DNA from: Gracilimonas sp017641085
GTDB lineage: Bacteria > Bacteroidota > Rhodothermia > Balneolales > Balneolaceae
Assembly: GCF_046115515.1 (NCBI RefSeq)
Contig: NZ_CP175953.1
DNA: 64,000 nt
Reading direction: 5' to 3' (one strand)
Position numbers and translations under genes: made by a program. The notes under the pieces were generated by a model that worked only from the letters and a program-made list of their open reading frames with translations, searched no databases and was not told the DNA's origin. This document shows positions 54,134 to 62,653 of this stretch, one piece after another. Every line of letters begins with the position of its first letter. Position 1 is the stretch's first letter.

Positions 54134-55777
54134 ATGGAAGTATTTGAACAAGTTGTAAACTGGCTGAACAACCTGGTTTGGTCAACCCCGGAACAATTTC
54201 CTCTCATGGTTGTGGTGCTGTTGGGATTTGGAATCTTCATCACCCTTCGACTTGGCTTTGTGCAAATAAGACGCTTTGCCCATGGTATCAAATCTGTAAT
54301 GGGAATTTATGATAACCCCGATGATACCGGCGACGTCAATCACTTCCAGGCGCTTACCACTGCTCTTTCAGCAACTGTAGGTATTGGTAATATTGCCGGT
54401 GTTGCTATTGCCATCCATTATGGTGGACCCGGTGCTCTTTTCTGGATGTGGGTTACCGCTTTCTTTGGTATGGCCATTAAATACACGGAATGTACGCTTG
54501 CTGTTAAATACCGAATTCAAAATGCCGATGGCTCCGTATCCGGTGGTCCTATGTATTATATCGAAAAAGGGCTCGGCTCCAACTGGAAATGGCTGGCCGT
54601 CTTTTTCGCCGCTATGGCAGTAATTTGTTCATTCCTTACCGGTAATGCCGTTCAGGCCAACACCGTTGCTGACACTATGTACAGCACCTTCCAGATTCCA
54701 AGCTGGGCTTCCGGTTTATTTACCGCAACTTTTGTAGGTATCGTGATTGTAGGTGGTATCAAGCGTATTGGGCAGGTTACCTCTCGATTGATGCCCATCA
54801 TGGCTCTTATCTATGTATTGGGTGCACTTATCATACTTGCCATCAATGCCGACGACGTGATTCCTGCTTTCGGAACCATCTTTACTTCTGCCTTTACTCC
54901 CGAAGCAGGGCTGTTTGGTGTAGGTTCAGGATTATTCCTTACCACTTTGGTTTGGGGTATAAAACGAGGGTTATTTTCCAATGAGGCAGGTCAGGGTTCG
55001 GCCCCGATTGCTCACGGTGCTGCTAAAACGGAAGAACCTGTTCGTGAAGGTGTGGTAGCACTGCTTGAACCGTTTATTGATACCATCGTAGTTTGTACTA
55101 TGACCGGACTTGTAATCGTAAGTACCGGAGTTTGGGAAGAACGCCACGACATGGTTTATGAGCCCGGAAATAGTAATAATGCTGTTGAAATCACCGATGG
55201 AAGTAACACCCTGTTGATTGAAGATGGTGAGCCTGTTAACGGTACCGTTGAACGTAATGACTTTCCTACTGGTAAGTTTTTTATCGATGAAGATCAGACT
55301 ACTGCCTTCTCAGGTACCCTTGTAATGGTTGATGGCGTTGGTGTTTTCACAAACGAAGCCGGTGAAGAAATAGATAATATCTACACCAGCATTATTGAAA
55401 ACGGGGCCCCGCTAACATCCCTTGGTTTCAAGAAAGGTCTTGCACCTATTTTCCCTTACGGAGATTATATCGTAACTATATGCGTGCTCCTCTTTGGAGT
55501 CTCTACAGCCATCAGCTGGAGCTACTATGGAGATAGATCCATACAGTATCTGGCTGGCGACAAATCCATCATTTACTACAAAGTCGTGTACTTGGGGATG
55601 CATTTCCTCGGGGCCATATTCCCGCTGGCTACGGTTTGGGCAATCGGTGATATTGCGCTTGGCTTGATGACCTTCCCGAACATCATCGCCCTGTTTGCCC
55701 TTTCCGGCTCTGTAGCGGTAGCCAGTAAGAAGTACTTCAACAAAATGGACGAGCTCGAAGCTAAAGGTGAAATTTAA
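54134..55777 (+). CDS. Alanine/glycine:cation symporter (AGCS) with large insert
   Basis: 547 residues; usual AGCS length is about 450. It imports alanine or glycine with Na+ or H+. Family blocks: ALTTALSATVGIGNIAGVAI, GMAIKYTECTLAVKYR, YYIEKGLGSNWKWLAV and RGLFSNEAGQGSAPIAHGAA, then GVSTAISWSYYGDRS. About 100 extra residues (334-435), acidic and without hydrophobic stretches (TDGSNTLLIEDGEPVNGTVE), sit between two membrane helices and are probably extracytoplasmic. upp follows after two bases. Confidence 0.9.
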   Translation: MEVFEQVVNWLNNLVWSTPEQFPLMVVVLLGFGIFITLRLGFVQIRRFAHGIKSVMGIYDNPDDTGDVNHFQALTTALSATVGIGNIAGVAIAIHYGGPGALFWMWVTAFFGMAIKYTECTLAVKYRIQNADGSVSGGPMYYIEKGLGSNWKWLAVFFAAMAVICSFLTGNAVQANTVADTMYSTFQIPSWASGLFTATFVGIVIVGGIKRIGQVTSRLMPIMALIYVLGALIILAINADDVIPAFGTIFTSAFTPEAGLFGVGSGLFLTTLVWGIKRGLFSNEAGQGSAPIAHGAAKTEEPVREGVVALLEPFIDTIVVCTMTGLVIVSTGVWEERHDMVYEPGNSNNAVEITDGSNTLLIEDGEPVNGTVERNDFPTGKFFIDEDQTTAFSGTLVMVDGVGVFTNEAGEEIDNIYTSIIENGAPLTSLGFKKGLAPIFPYGDYIVTICVLLFGVSTAISWSYYGDRSIQYLAGDKSIIYYKVVYLGMHFLGAIFPLATVWAIGDIALGLMTFPNIIALFALSGSVAVASKKYFNKMDELEAKGEI

Positions 55778-55779
55778 AC

Positions 55780-56406
55780 ATGGAACAGGTTACTGAAATA
55801 GATCACCCGGTTGTAAAGCGGTATCTAAGTATCCTCCGGGATAAAAATACAGAAACCGCTCCCTTCCGGCGTGCTATGGGAACGATAGGTACCATCCTTG
55901 CAGCTGAGGCACTTACCGACCTTCCCCTTCAGGAATACGAAGTAGAAACCCCCATCCAAACAGCGACAGGTTATAAGCCGGCTGCCGAAGTTTTTGTGAT
56001 TCCCATCCTCCGGGCCGGATTAAGTCTGGTGGATGGCATCATAAGTTTTATGCCCGATGCTAAAGTCGGGCACATTGGGGTGTACAGAGACGAGGAAACC
56101 CATGAGCCGGTTAACTATTACCATAATTTTCCCGGTGGATTAAAGGGAGCATATACACTCGTTGTCGACCCGATGCTTGCCACTGGTGGAAGTGGTTCCC
56201 ATGCCATCAAATTCCTGAAAGAGAATGGAGCAGATAACATTCGGTTTGTTTCACTGATTTCAGCCCCGGAAGGTATCAAACGACTTCGGGAAGACCATCC
56301 GGACGTTCCTATTATTACGGCCGCTATCGATGAAAGGCTGAATGAGAATGCCTTTATTGTTCCCGGGCTTGGAGATGCCGGTGACCGCTACTTTGGCACC
56401 CTGTAG
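55780..56406 (+). CDS. upp: Uracil phosphoribosyltransferase
   Basis: Salvages uracil to UMP with PRPP. The 208-residue protein has the PRPP loop LVVDPMLATGGSGSHAIKFL, FVIPILRAGLSLVDGI, KVGHIGVYRDEETHEPVNYY and the uracil-binding C-terminal VPGLGDAGDRYFGTL. Full length. It lies two bases after the AGCS gene, so both are probably on one message. Confidence 0.97.
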   Translation: MEQVTEIDHPVVKRYLSILRDKNTETAPFRRAMGTIGTILAAEALTDLPLQEYEVETPIQTATGYKPAAEVFVIPILRAGLSLVDGIISFMPDAKVGHIGVYRDEETHEPVNYYHNFPGGLKGAYTLVVDPMLATGGSGSHAIKFLKENGADNIRFVSLISAPEGIKRLREDHPDVPIITAAIDERLNENAFIVPGLGDAGDRYFGTL

Positions 56407-56462
56407 TTCTATACAATCATCGGCAGGCAGACAATAGCTACAGCTTAAACCGTTATCAGCAC

Positions 56463-57017
56463 ATGAAGATTACACACTTGTTCATACTGCCCGTTATGCT
56501 GATGCTATCCGGTTCAGGGTGTGGCGAACTTACCGAGTTTGAGAATAAGCAGGTTCAGGAAGCCCTGAGCGATTCCTTATTCACTACAACTGAAAGCTGG
56601 GGAATTAATATGGAGATCATGGAAGACGGGAAGCTTAAGTTGAAGCTGTCAGGAACCTATGCCTCTTCCATTAAGAATGAGAATCAAAACATCAGCAAAA
56701 TTTCGGGCCCGGTTTACATCGAAATATTTGATGAGGAAGGGAAACCGGACACTTATGTTTACACCGACAGTGCCGTTCATCTTCCTGATAAATCCGCTTT
56801 TGAGATGTTTGGAAGCGTTCGTGTAAATGCCCCCGAAGGTAAAAAGCTTCGCTCTGAATATCTGAAATGGGAACGGCAGAAAGACCGGGTGAGTACTCCG
56901 GAATTCGTCATCTTCATCTCCCCGCCCGATAGTATCGCAGCCGAGGGATTCTTTGGCGATTCAGACCTCACGAATTATACTCTAAACGAAGGCGGCGGGC
57001 GTGCAGTCATTGATTAG
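56463..57017 (+). CDS. lptC: LPS export protein LptC (lipoprotein form)
   Basis: 184 residues. The N-terminus is a signal with Cys20 (LMLSGSGCGELTE), so it may be lipidated rather than anchored by a helix as in E. coli. The rest is a LptC/OstA-type beta-jellyroll (VYIEIFDEEGKPDTYVYTDS, then VRVNAPEGKKLRSEYLKW). LptC passes LPS from the LptBFG extractor to LptA-type bridge proteins. The next gene, 36 bases on, encodes an OstA-like protein, supporting the call. Confidence 0.85.
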   Translation: MKITHLFILPVMLMLSGSGCGELTEFENKQVQEALSDSLFTTTESWGINMEIMEDGKLKLKLSGTYASSIKNENQNISKISGPVYIEIFDEEGKPDTYVYTDSAVHLPDKSAFEMFGSVRVNAPEGKKLRSEYLKWERQKDRVSTPEFVIFISPPDSIAAEGFFGDSDLTNYTLNEGGGRAVID

Positions 57018-57053
57018 CTATATTCTAACTCATCGTAATTGTATATTCGGTTC

Positions 57054-58466
57054 ATGAATAAATTTCTTTCCCCCTTTACCAAAGCCGGATCTGCTCTTGT
57101 ACTTGCACTGCTTCTACTGCAGCCGTTGTCCGTATTTGGTCAAAGTGTTATTAACATCGAATCCTTCAGTCGTGCCGTTGGTGCCACTTTGGATGGCGAG
57201 CAAATTCAGAAATTATATAACGCCCGGCTCACCACCGGAAATATCGAGATGGTTTGCGACAGTGCATGGCGGTTCATAAACAGAAATGAAATCCGTGCTT
57301 TCGGAAACATCCAAATTGAAACACCGGATGAGACTATCTGGAGCGATACCCTTTACTACTACACGAATCGTGACCTGAGTTTACTACGCGGTCGGGTGAT
57401 TATCATGCAAGACAGCACCACTCTTTTTGGGAAGAGGGTGGACTATAATTTTTTCTCTAAGGTCGCCTATTTTGATAATGGAATTCGACTGGAAGATCAG
57501 GATGGAACCCTGATTGCGGAACGTGGCACCTATTTCCAAAACCAAGACAGTGCTATTTTTAAAGGAAATGTGCAGTTATCCGACTCAGCTCAGTATGCGG
57601 AAGGAGACAGTTTATTCATCAATCGATCCACCCAATACCTACAGCTGTATGATAATATTTTTGTAGCCGACAGTACTAACAACGGGACACTAACCGGAGA
57701 TTATTTGGAAGCCGATTCTACCGGCAGGCGCTTTGTGGACGGCAATGGCTACATGCGAAAAATCAGTTCTGACACCACCGATACCACCCATATTTTTGGT
57801 GATCAGCTGTTACTATTGGAGCAGGATTCAACCAACCTAATTCGTGGATACGAGAACGTCAGAGTTTGGTCCCGAAAATTCTCATCCGTTTCTGATACTC
57901 TTTTATATGATTCCTCAACGGAGGTTTTTGAGCTGATATCCAATCCCATTGCCTGGCATGATAATATTCAGCTTACCGGCCCCTACATCTCTGTTCAAAT
58001 GGATAGCAATGAAGTACAGCAGCTGAAAGCATACCATAAAACCATCGCTGTACAGGAAGACAGCGCCACCGGCCGCCTGCACCAAATAAAAGGGGACACA
58101 TTGATTGCAAACTTTACGGATGGAAATATTTCACGCATTAAAATTTATCCGAACAGTCAGGTTTTATATCACACCAAGAATGAATCTGACGAACCTGATG
58201 GGGCTGTTGAATATTCATCCCCGCAAACGGTGATGTACTTCAGCAACGGAGACCTGCAACGTGTGGTAGCCGGCAAAAATGATGGCTACTTCTTTGAAGA
58301 ATTTGCCGGGCTTGCCGATCGAAAGTTAGACGGTTTTTCCTGGAATCCGGAGCGCCGCCCAGAACGCCCCAAAATGGAGGCCGTCCCGCGTTTCCCGCCC
58401 GTTCCTAAAGAACGCCCTTTTGAGCTGCCCAACAGATATCTGGAATACATCAATAAGGGAAACTAA
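57054..58466 (+). CDS. OstA-like (LptA/LptD N-domain) LPS transport protein
   Basis: 470 residues from ATG 57054 (signal peptide ALVLALLLLQPLSVFGQ); a TTG five codons earlier gives a poorer signal. The chain is repeated OstA beta-jellyroll units with RAFGNIQIETPDETIWSDTL and LLRGRVIIMQDSTTLFGKRV, later GTYFQNQDSAIFKGNVQLSD and YLQLYDNIFVADS. There is no LptD barrel, so it is a soluble periplasmic bridge, longer than LptA. It is paired with lptC. Confidence 0.88.
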   Translation: MNKFLSPFTKAGSALVLALLLLQPLSVFGQSVINIESFSRAVGATLDGEQIQKLYNARLTTGNIEMVCDSAWRFINRNEIRAFGNIQIETPDETIWSDTLYYYTNRDLSLLRGRVIIMQDSTTLFGKRVDYNFFSKVAYFDNGIRLEDQDGTLIAERGTYFQNQDSAIFKGNVQLSDSAQYAEGDSLFINRSTQYLQLYDNIFVADSTNNGTLTGDYLEADSTGRRFVDGNGYMRKISSDTTDTTHIFGDQLLLLEQDSTNLIRGYENVRVWSRKFSSVSDTLLYDSSTEVFELISNPIAWHDNIQLTGPYISVQMDSNEVQQLKAYHKTIAVQEDSATGRLHQIKGDTLIANFTDGNISRIKIYPNSQVLYHTKNESDEPDGAVEYSSPQTVMYFSNGDLQRVVAGKNDGYFFEEFAGLADRKLDGFSWNPERRPERPKMEAVPRFPPVPKERPFELPNRYLEYINKGN

Positions 58467-58520
58467 TCGCTAATTTCCATGTCTAAGTAGCGAAGGCTCT
58501 TCCTGCCGCTCTGAATTACA

Positions 58521-58550
58521 ATCATGGTAATCCTGAAATCAAGCTAATCA
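58521..58550 (+). repeat. Phased ATC intergenic array
   Basis: ATC occurs at 58521, 58530, 58538 and 58547 (spacing 9, 8, 9) in AATCATGG-TAATCCTG-AAATCAAG-CTAATCAAGG order, in the 124-base gap between ostA-like and fusA stops (convergent genes). TTGAATGTTCC and TTCAATGTTC follow at 58566-58589. It has the style of the other phased arrays in this window. Confidence 0.45.
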
Positions 58551-58590
58551 AGGAACACTTCAGTGTTGAATGTTCCTTGTTCAATGTTCT

Positions 58591-60717
58591 TCAGGCTTCC
58601 TGAAGCTCCAGATTCTGATCAACTACTCGTTTTTGAACATCATGAGGAACCTGGGCATAGTGAGAGAACGCACGCGTATAGGTTGCACTTCCCTGCGTCA
58701 TCGATTTCAGCCGGGTTGAATAATGATCCAGTTCTTCCAAGGGAACATGTGCCTTTATTTTTTGAATTGAACCTTCACCATCCATGCCCTGAATTTGTCC
58801 GCGCCGGGTGCTCAGGTCGCTCATCACATCCCCCATAAAGTCGGAAGGAACGGTAACTTCAATTTCATAAACCGGCTCCATCAGCTGTGGATTTGCCTGC
58901 ATAAAACCATCCCGGAAGGCCATCCGGGCTGCAGTTTTGAAGGCCGCTTCGTTGGAATCTACCGAGTGCATCGATCCGTCAAAAACGGAAACCCGGATAT
59001 CGCGGGCACGACAACCACTCATCGGGCCGTTCTCCATTTTCTCCATCACTCCTTTGAGAATAGCCGGCATAAACCGATTGTCAATCACCCCACCCACAAT
59101 GCAGTTCTGAAACACCAGCTTACCGCCCCAATCCAGTTCGTGCTCCTGAACATCCCTAACCTTGAGGTCACTCGGTGGAGGCATTCCTTCTGTGTATGGC
59201 TCAATCAAAAGATGAACCTCCGCAAATTGCCCGGCTCCACCTGATTGTTTTTTGTGTTTATATTGAGACTTCACTCCTTTGGTAATGGTTTCTCGATATG
59301 GAATTTTTGGAGTGATGAATTCCACATCCAGCTTAAATCGGTTTCTGAGCTGATCTTCTATCACAGCAAGATGCTCCTCGCCCTGTCCGTGAATTATAAC
59401 CTGACGAAGTTCCTGACTGTGTTCAATGACTACCGAAGGATCTTCACGGTGAATCTGATGCAGCGCATGTCCCAGCTTATCTTCCTCCCCTTCTTTCTTC
59501 AGCTTCACGGCTGTACGTATTGTTGTTGGAGGAAACTGGATACCTTGTAGTTTAACTTCATGTCCTTTTTCGTGGAGGGTGTCGTTGACTTCTCCATCCT
59601 TCAGCTTCACCACAGCTCCGATATCTCCGGTTTGAATTTCACTTATTTCGATACGCTTATGCCCTTCCGTCAGGAATAAGCTTCCAAGGCGTACTGAGGA
59701 ATCATTGGAGCTGTTGATCAAATCCATTCCCGGCCTGATGGAACCGCCGTAAGTTTTGAAATAGATCAAATCCCCGACATGTGACTCGGAATGCGTCTTG
59801 AATAAAAACATCACGGGTTTACCATCCGGATCCAGTTCAAAAACTTCTCCGTCTTCAGTTTTAGGCGGATTTCCTTCCAGGGGATTCGGAGCCACATCAT
59901 CGAGGAATCCCATTACCCGGCCGGTGCCCATATTTTTTGCCGCACAGTTCACAAAAAGTGGAAATATCTGTCCGTTAACCAAAGAAATATGCAATCCCTT
60001 CTGCATTTGTTCTTCGTCCAGCTCTCCTTGCTCAAAATAGATGTCCATCAGGGTTTCGTCATTCTCGGCAATGGTTTCCACAAGTTCCTGATGTAGCTGC
60101 TGGGCACGGGCCTGTTGCGATTCGGGGATCGGCAGTTTATCCGGCTTCCCTCCTTTCTCGGGGAATTCGTACATCGTCATGCGAAGCACATCGATGATTG
60201 CGTGGAAATCAGGTCCTTCACTGAATGGATACTGCACCACTGTTACCTGGCGTCCAAAATGTTCTTTGGCTTCATTTACAGTCTTCCAGAAATCTGACTG
60301 ATCCGTATCCGGTTTATTGACAACAAACATGGAAGGTACACTGTACTTTTGAACGTATTTCCAGAGTGAATCGGTAGCTGTTTCAACCCCCTGTTCCGAG
60401 TTTAGTACAAAAATAGCGGTATCTGCGATACGAACGGCTCCTGCCACCTCCCCGATGTAATCCGATGTGCCCGGGGTGTCGATAAGATTAATTTTATGGC
60501 CCCGCCAGTCCAGGTTCATGAAAGATGAGAAAATGGATTTCTGCTTTTCCTTTTCCAGACTATGGTAATCAGAAACGGTATTCTTTTCTTCTATCGATCC
60601 TCGTCGGTTAATGGCTCCGGCTTCGAAAAGCATCGTTTCGGCTAACGTTGTTTTTCCGGAGCCTGAATGCCCCAACAGAACAACATTACGAATACGGGTA
60701 GGATTATAAACTTTCAT
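58591..60717 (-). CDS. Elongation factor G paralogue (EF-G2/FusA2-like GTPase)
   Basis: 708 residues. G1 GHSGSGKT (16-23), G3 DTPG (80-83) and G4 NKPD (134-137) are intact, followed by domains II-V with HSQELRQVIIHGQGEEHLAV and domain IV PKIPYRETITKG. Where canonical EF-G has the switch-I ERGITI block this has EKEKQKSIFSSF, like the EF-G2 subfamily that often lacks full translocase activity or acts in ribosome rescue/stress. A Shine-Dalgarno AAGGAG precedes the ATG by five bases. It is not next to rpsL/rpsG, so it is probably not the main EF-G. Confidence 0.9.
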   Translation of the reverse strand: MKVYNPTRIRNVVLLGHSGSGKTTLAETMLFEAGAINRRGSIEEKNTVSDYHSLEKEKQKSIFSSFMNLDWRGHKINLIDTPGTSDYIGEVAGAVRIADTAIFVLNSEQGVETATDSLWKYVQKYSVPSMFVVNKPDTDQSDFWKTVNEAKEHFGRQVTVVQYPFSEGPDFHAIIDVLRMTMYEFPEKGGKPDKLPIPESQQARAQQLHQELVETIAENDETLMDIYFEQGELDEEQMQKGLHISLVNGQIFPLFVNCAAKNMGTGRVMGFLDDVAPNPLEGNPPKTEDGEVFELDPDGKPVMFLFKTHSESHVGDLIYFKTYGGSIRPGMDLINSSNDSSVRLGSLFLTEGHKRIEISEIQTGDIGAVVKLKDGEVNDTLHEKGHEVKLQGIQFPPTTIRTAVKLKKEGEEDKLGHALHQIHREDPSVVIEHSQELRQVIIHGQGEEHLAVIEDQLRNRFKLDVEFITPKIPYRETITKGVKSQYKHKKQSGGAGQFAEVHLLIEPYTEGMPPPSDLKVRDVQEHELDWGGKLVFQNCIVGGVIDNRFMPAILKGVMEKMENGPMSGCRARDIRVSVFDGSMHSVDSNEAAFKTAARMAFRDGFMQANPQLMEPVYEIEVTVPSDFMGDVMSDLSTRRGQIQGMDGEGSIQKIKAHVPLEELDHYSTRLKSMTQGSATYTRAFSHYAQVPHDVQKRVVDQNLELQEA

Positions 60718-60786
60718 TGTAACTCCTTTTTCTCTTTTTTCAACTGCTACTAAATCTCTAAAACACGAAATAATTAATTACTTTTC

Positions 60787-60805
60787 GTGCCTTGGTGCTT
60801 TAGTG
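60787..60805 (+). repeat. Short octamer array with GTG core
   Basis: GTG at 60787, 60795 and 60803 in units TTTTCGTG, CCTTGGTG and CTTTAGTG, exactly 8 bases apart. CACGAAA at 60764-60770 is the inverse of TTTCGTG at 60783-60789, so a small hairpin is possible. It lies in the 234-base gap between the fusA-like and asparaginase starts. Confidence 0.45.
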
Positions 60806-60951
60806 GCAAAATTTCTGCTATGTTTATGGATAGCAGGTTAACTTGTCAAAAAGCGCGACCAGCTTTTGCGCCAAAAATTCAATGAACAGTACCCATTCTT
60901 TTTGAATAGAATGTGAAGATCAAAAATAAACGGAGTCACGAATAAATCAAC

Positions 60952-61953
60952 ATGAAAAAGATTTTATTAATACAGACCGGGGGAACCATTGCCATGAACG
61001 CTAAAGGAGCGGGTGTTGAGCTGGATCCGGAGCGGTGGTCGAAGGTGTTGTATGAAGAGATTCCGGAGTTAAATGAAATTGCTGAGATTGTAACCTTCCC
61101 CCTTTTCTTCGAGGATAGTTCGGATTTGAATGCCTGGCATTGGGTGAAATTGGCGGGTTGTATTAAAGAAAAATATGAAGAGTTCGACGGTTTTGTGATT
61201 CTGCATGGAACCGATACTATGGCTTATTCTGCATCGGCTCTTAGCTTTGGGTTGAAGAATCTGGGCAAGCCGGTCATCTTTACCGGGTCGCAGCTGCCCA
61301 TGAGTACCATTCGCAGCGATGCACGCCGGAACCTGGTAAACGCCATCGAATTGGCTACGATGGATTTTAAGGAAGTCGGCATCTGTTTCAACGATGCACT
61401 TTATCGCGGCAACCGTGCCACCAAACTCAGTATTGGCGATTTTGATGCTTTCGGCTCTCCCAACTTCTCCCCCCTTGCTGATATAGGAATTCAGATTGAA
61501 TCCCTCGTTCAGGAGCAATTCGGAAACGGGAATTTTAAGAACGTAGCCAAATATTCCGATGAGGTTTTTGTGCTTACAGCTCACCCCAACCTGAATCCAA
61601 AGCTTTTGATGGATTTGAAGCTGGACAACGTGCGTGCAGTAATTCTTCGGGCATTCGGAAGCGGGAATTTCTGCGTGAAAGGTGAAAAAAGCCTGCTTCC
61701 TTTTCTGGATAAATGCCGGGAGCAAGATGTGATTGTAGCCATCGTCTCCCAAGCCGATTATGATTCGGTCGATCTCACCCAATATTCCGCAGGGCGAGCA
61801 GCTTTAGAACACGGGGCCATTAGTGGGAATGATCTTACCCTGGAGGCGGCTGTGACTAAGATGATGTGGTTACTCGCTAACCATAAATCACTCGAAAATG
61901 TAAAAATACAATTTCAAACTGTTTTAGCGGGAGAACTTACAGACGACAATTAA
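60952..61953 (+). CDS. ansA: Type I (cytoplasmic) L-asparaginase
   Basis: Hydrolyses asparagine to aspartate and ammonia. The 333-residue protein has the two Thr motifs LIQTGGTIAMNA (Thr nucleophile) and VILHGTDTMAYSAS, plus FTGSQLPMSTIRSDARRNL. No signal peptide, which suits the low-affinity cytoplasmic type I form. It is monocistronic and convergent with a small secreted protein gene (four bases between stops). Confidence 0.93.
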   Translation: MKKILLIQTGGTIAMNAKGAGVELDPERWSKVLYEEIPELNEIAEIVTFPLFFEDSSDLNAWHWVKLAGCIKEKYEEFDGFVILHGTDTMAYSASALSFGLKNLGKPVIFTGSQLPMSTIRSDARRNLVNAIELATMDFKEVGICFNDALYRGNRATKLSIGDFDAFGSPNFSPLADIGIQIESLVQEQFGNGNFKNVAKYSDEVFVLTAHPNLNPKLLMDLKLDNVRAVILRAFGSGNFCVKGEKSLLPFLDKCREQDVIVAIVSQADYDSVDLTQYSAGRAALEHGAISGNDLTLEAAVTKMMWLLANHKSLENVKIQFQTVLAGELTDDN

Positions 61954-61957
61954 AATC

Positions 61958-62368
61958 TCAGAGAAGAGAAATTGTATGCAAATTATACTGATCATCGAAA
62001 ACTAAAATATTTGTCGGCTTAGTAGATTTCACTGTACTCCAAGTTACGATAAAGTAATAATTGGAAACTTTATAATAAGTATAAGCCGTACTCGAAATAC
62101 TCGTCATAGTTGTAGATTTAAAGTAATTCAACTTATAACAACTATAACTACTGCCCGTTAGAAGTTCTATATTAGAATACTGCAAATTATCAAGCCCTTT
62201 CTTAACACGGTGAGATTCATAGCCATCTGCTGTTAGAAAAGAATCCAACCGAGCTAACGAATTATTTTCTGGATTAGCAGAATTACTTGGACAATTGGAT
62301 ATTTTTTGAGCCTGAACTTCTGACAAAAGCAGAATCGCCGTAAATAGGACTAAATAGATACTTTTCAA
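61958..62368 (-). CDS. Small exported protein of unknown function
   Basis: 136 residues from a TTG. A clean signal peptide (YLVLFTAILLLSEVQAQK) is followed by a Ser/Thr/Tyr-rich mature chain with two Cys (NCPSN, SYSCYKL) that could form one disulfide. I recognise no family. The DNA is richer in A and T than its neighbours, and Tyr/Ser codon use is unusual, so it may be recently acquired or fast evolving. No function is proposed. Confidence 0.55.
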   Translation of the reverse strand: MKSIYLVLFTAILLLSEVQAQKISNCPSNSANPENNSLARLDSFLTADGYESHRVKKGLDNLQYSNIELLTGSSYSCYKLNYFKSTTMTSISSTAYTYYKVSNYYFIVTWSTVKSTKPTNILVFDDQYNLHTISLL

Positions 62369-62539
62369 ACTGGCACTCGATTTCTTTAGTAAATATTACC
62401 ATAATAATAAACCTTCGCTAAAAAATACTATCTGTGGCAACAAGTTTTATACAAACTCATGTTTTTATTAGCACATTACGATTCCAAAACCGATATTGAG
62501 CAACGTTTCCAGCAATCGCTGGCCGGGGAACTGTAATAG

Positions 62540-62650
62540 GTTTTAGGTGTTAGTCTCAAGGTTTTAGGAAGGCTTCATCCAAAACCTAACACCTAACACC
62601 TAAAACTTGCACCTAACACCTAACACCTAAAACTTGCACCTAACACCTTC
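62540..62650. repeat. 27-bp tandem repeat built of ACCTAAC 7-mers
   Basis: A 27-base unit (ACCTAAC twice, then ACCTAAAACTTGC) occurs perfectly at 62584-62610 and 62611-62637, with a partial third copy at 62638-62650. Upstream, GTTTTAGGTGTTAG (62540-62553) is the reverse complement of part of the unit, so a hairpin can form. The array ends three bases before the ATG of the exonuclease gene. Confidence 0.8.
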
Positions 62651-62653
62651 ACC

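Noticed and set aside
61069..61782. 237-residue minus-strand frame opposite asparaginase
   Set aside because: It is long, but it is antisense to a full-length enzyme with all its motifs and has no recognisable domain.
62459..62536. 25-codon ORF (MFLLAHYDSKTDIEQRFQQS...) upstream of the exonuclease
   Set aside because: No recognisable family or coding support. It may be a gene remnant, but one short frame in a repeat-rich gap is not enough to call it.
62584..62650. Tandem repeat considered as a CRISPR array
   Set aside because: Units are directly abutting with no unique spacers, and no cas gene is near.
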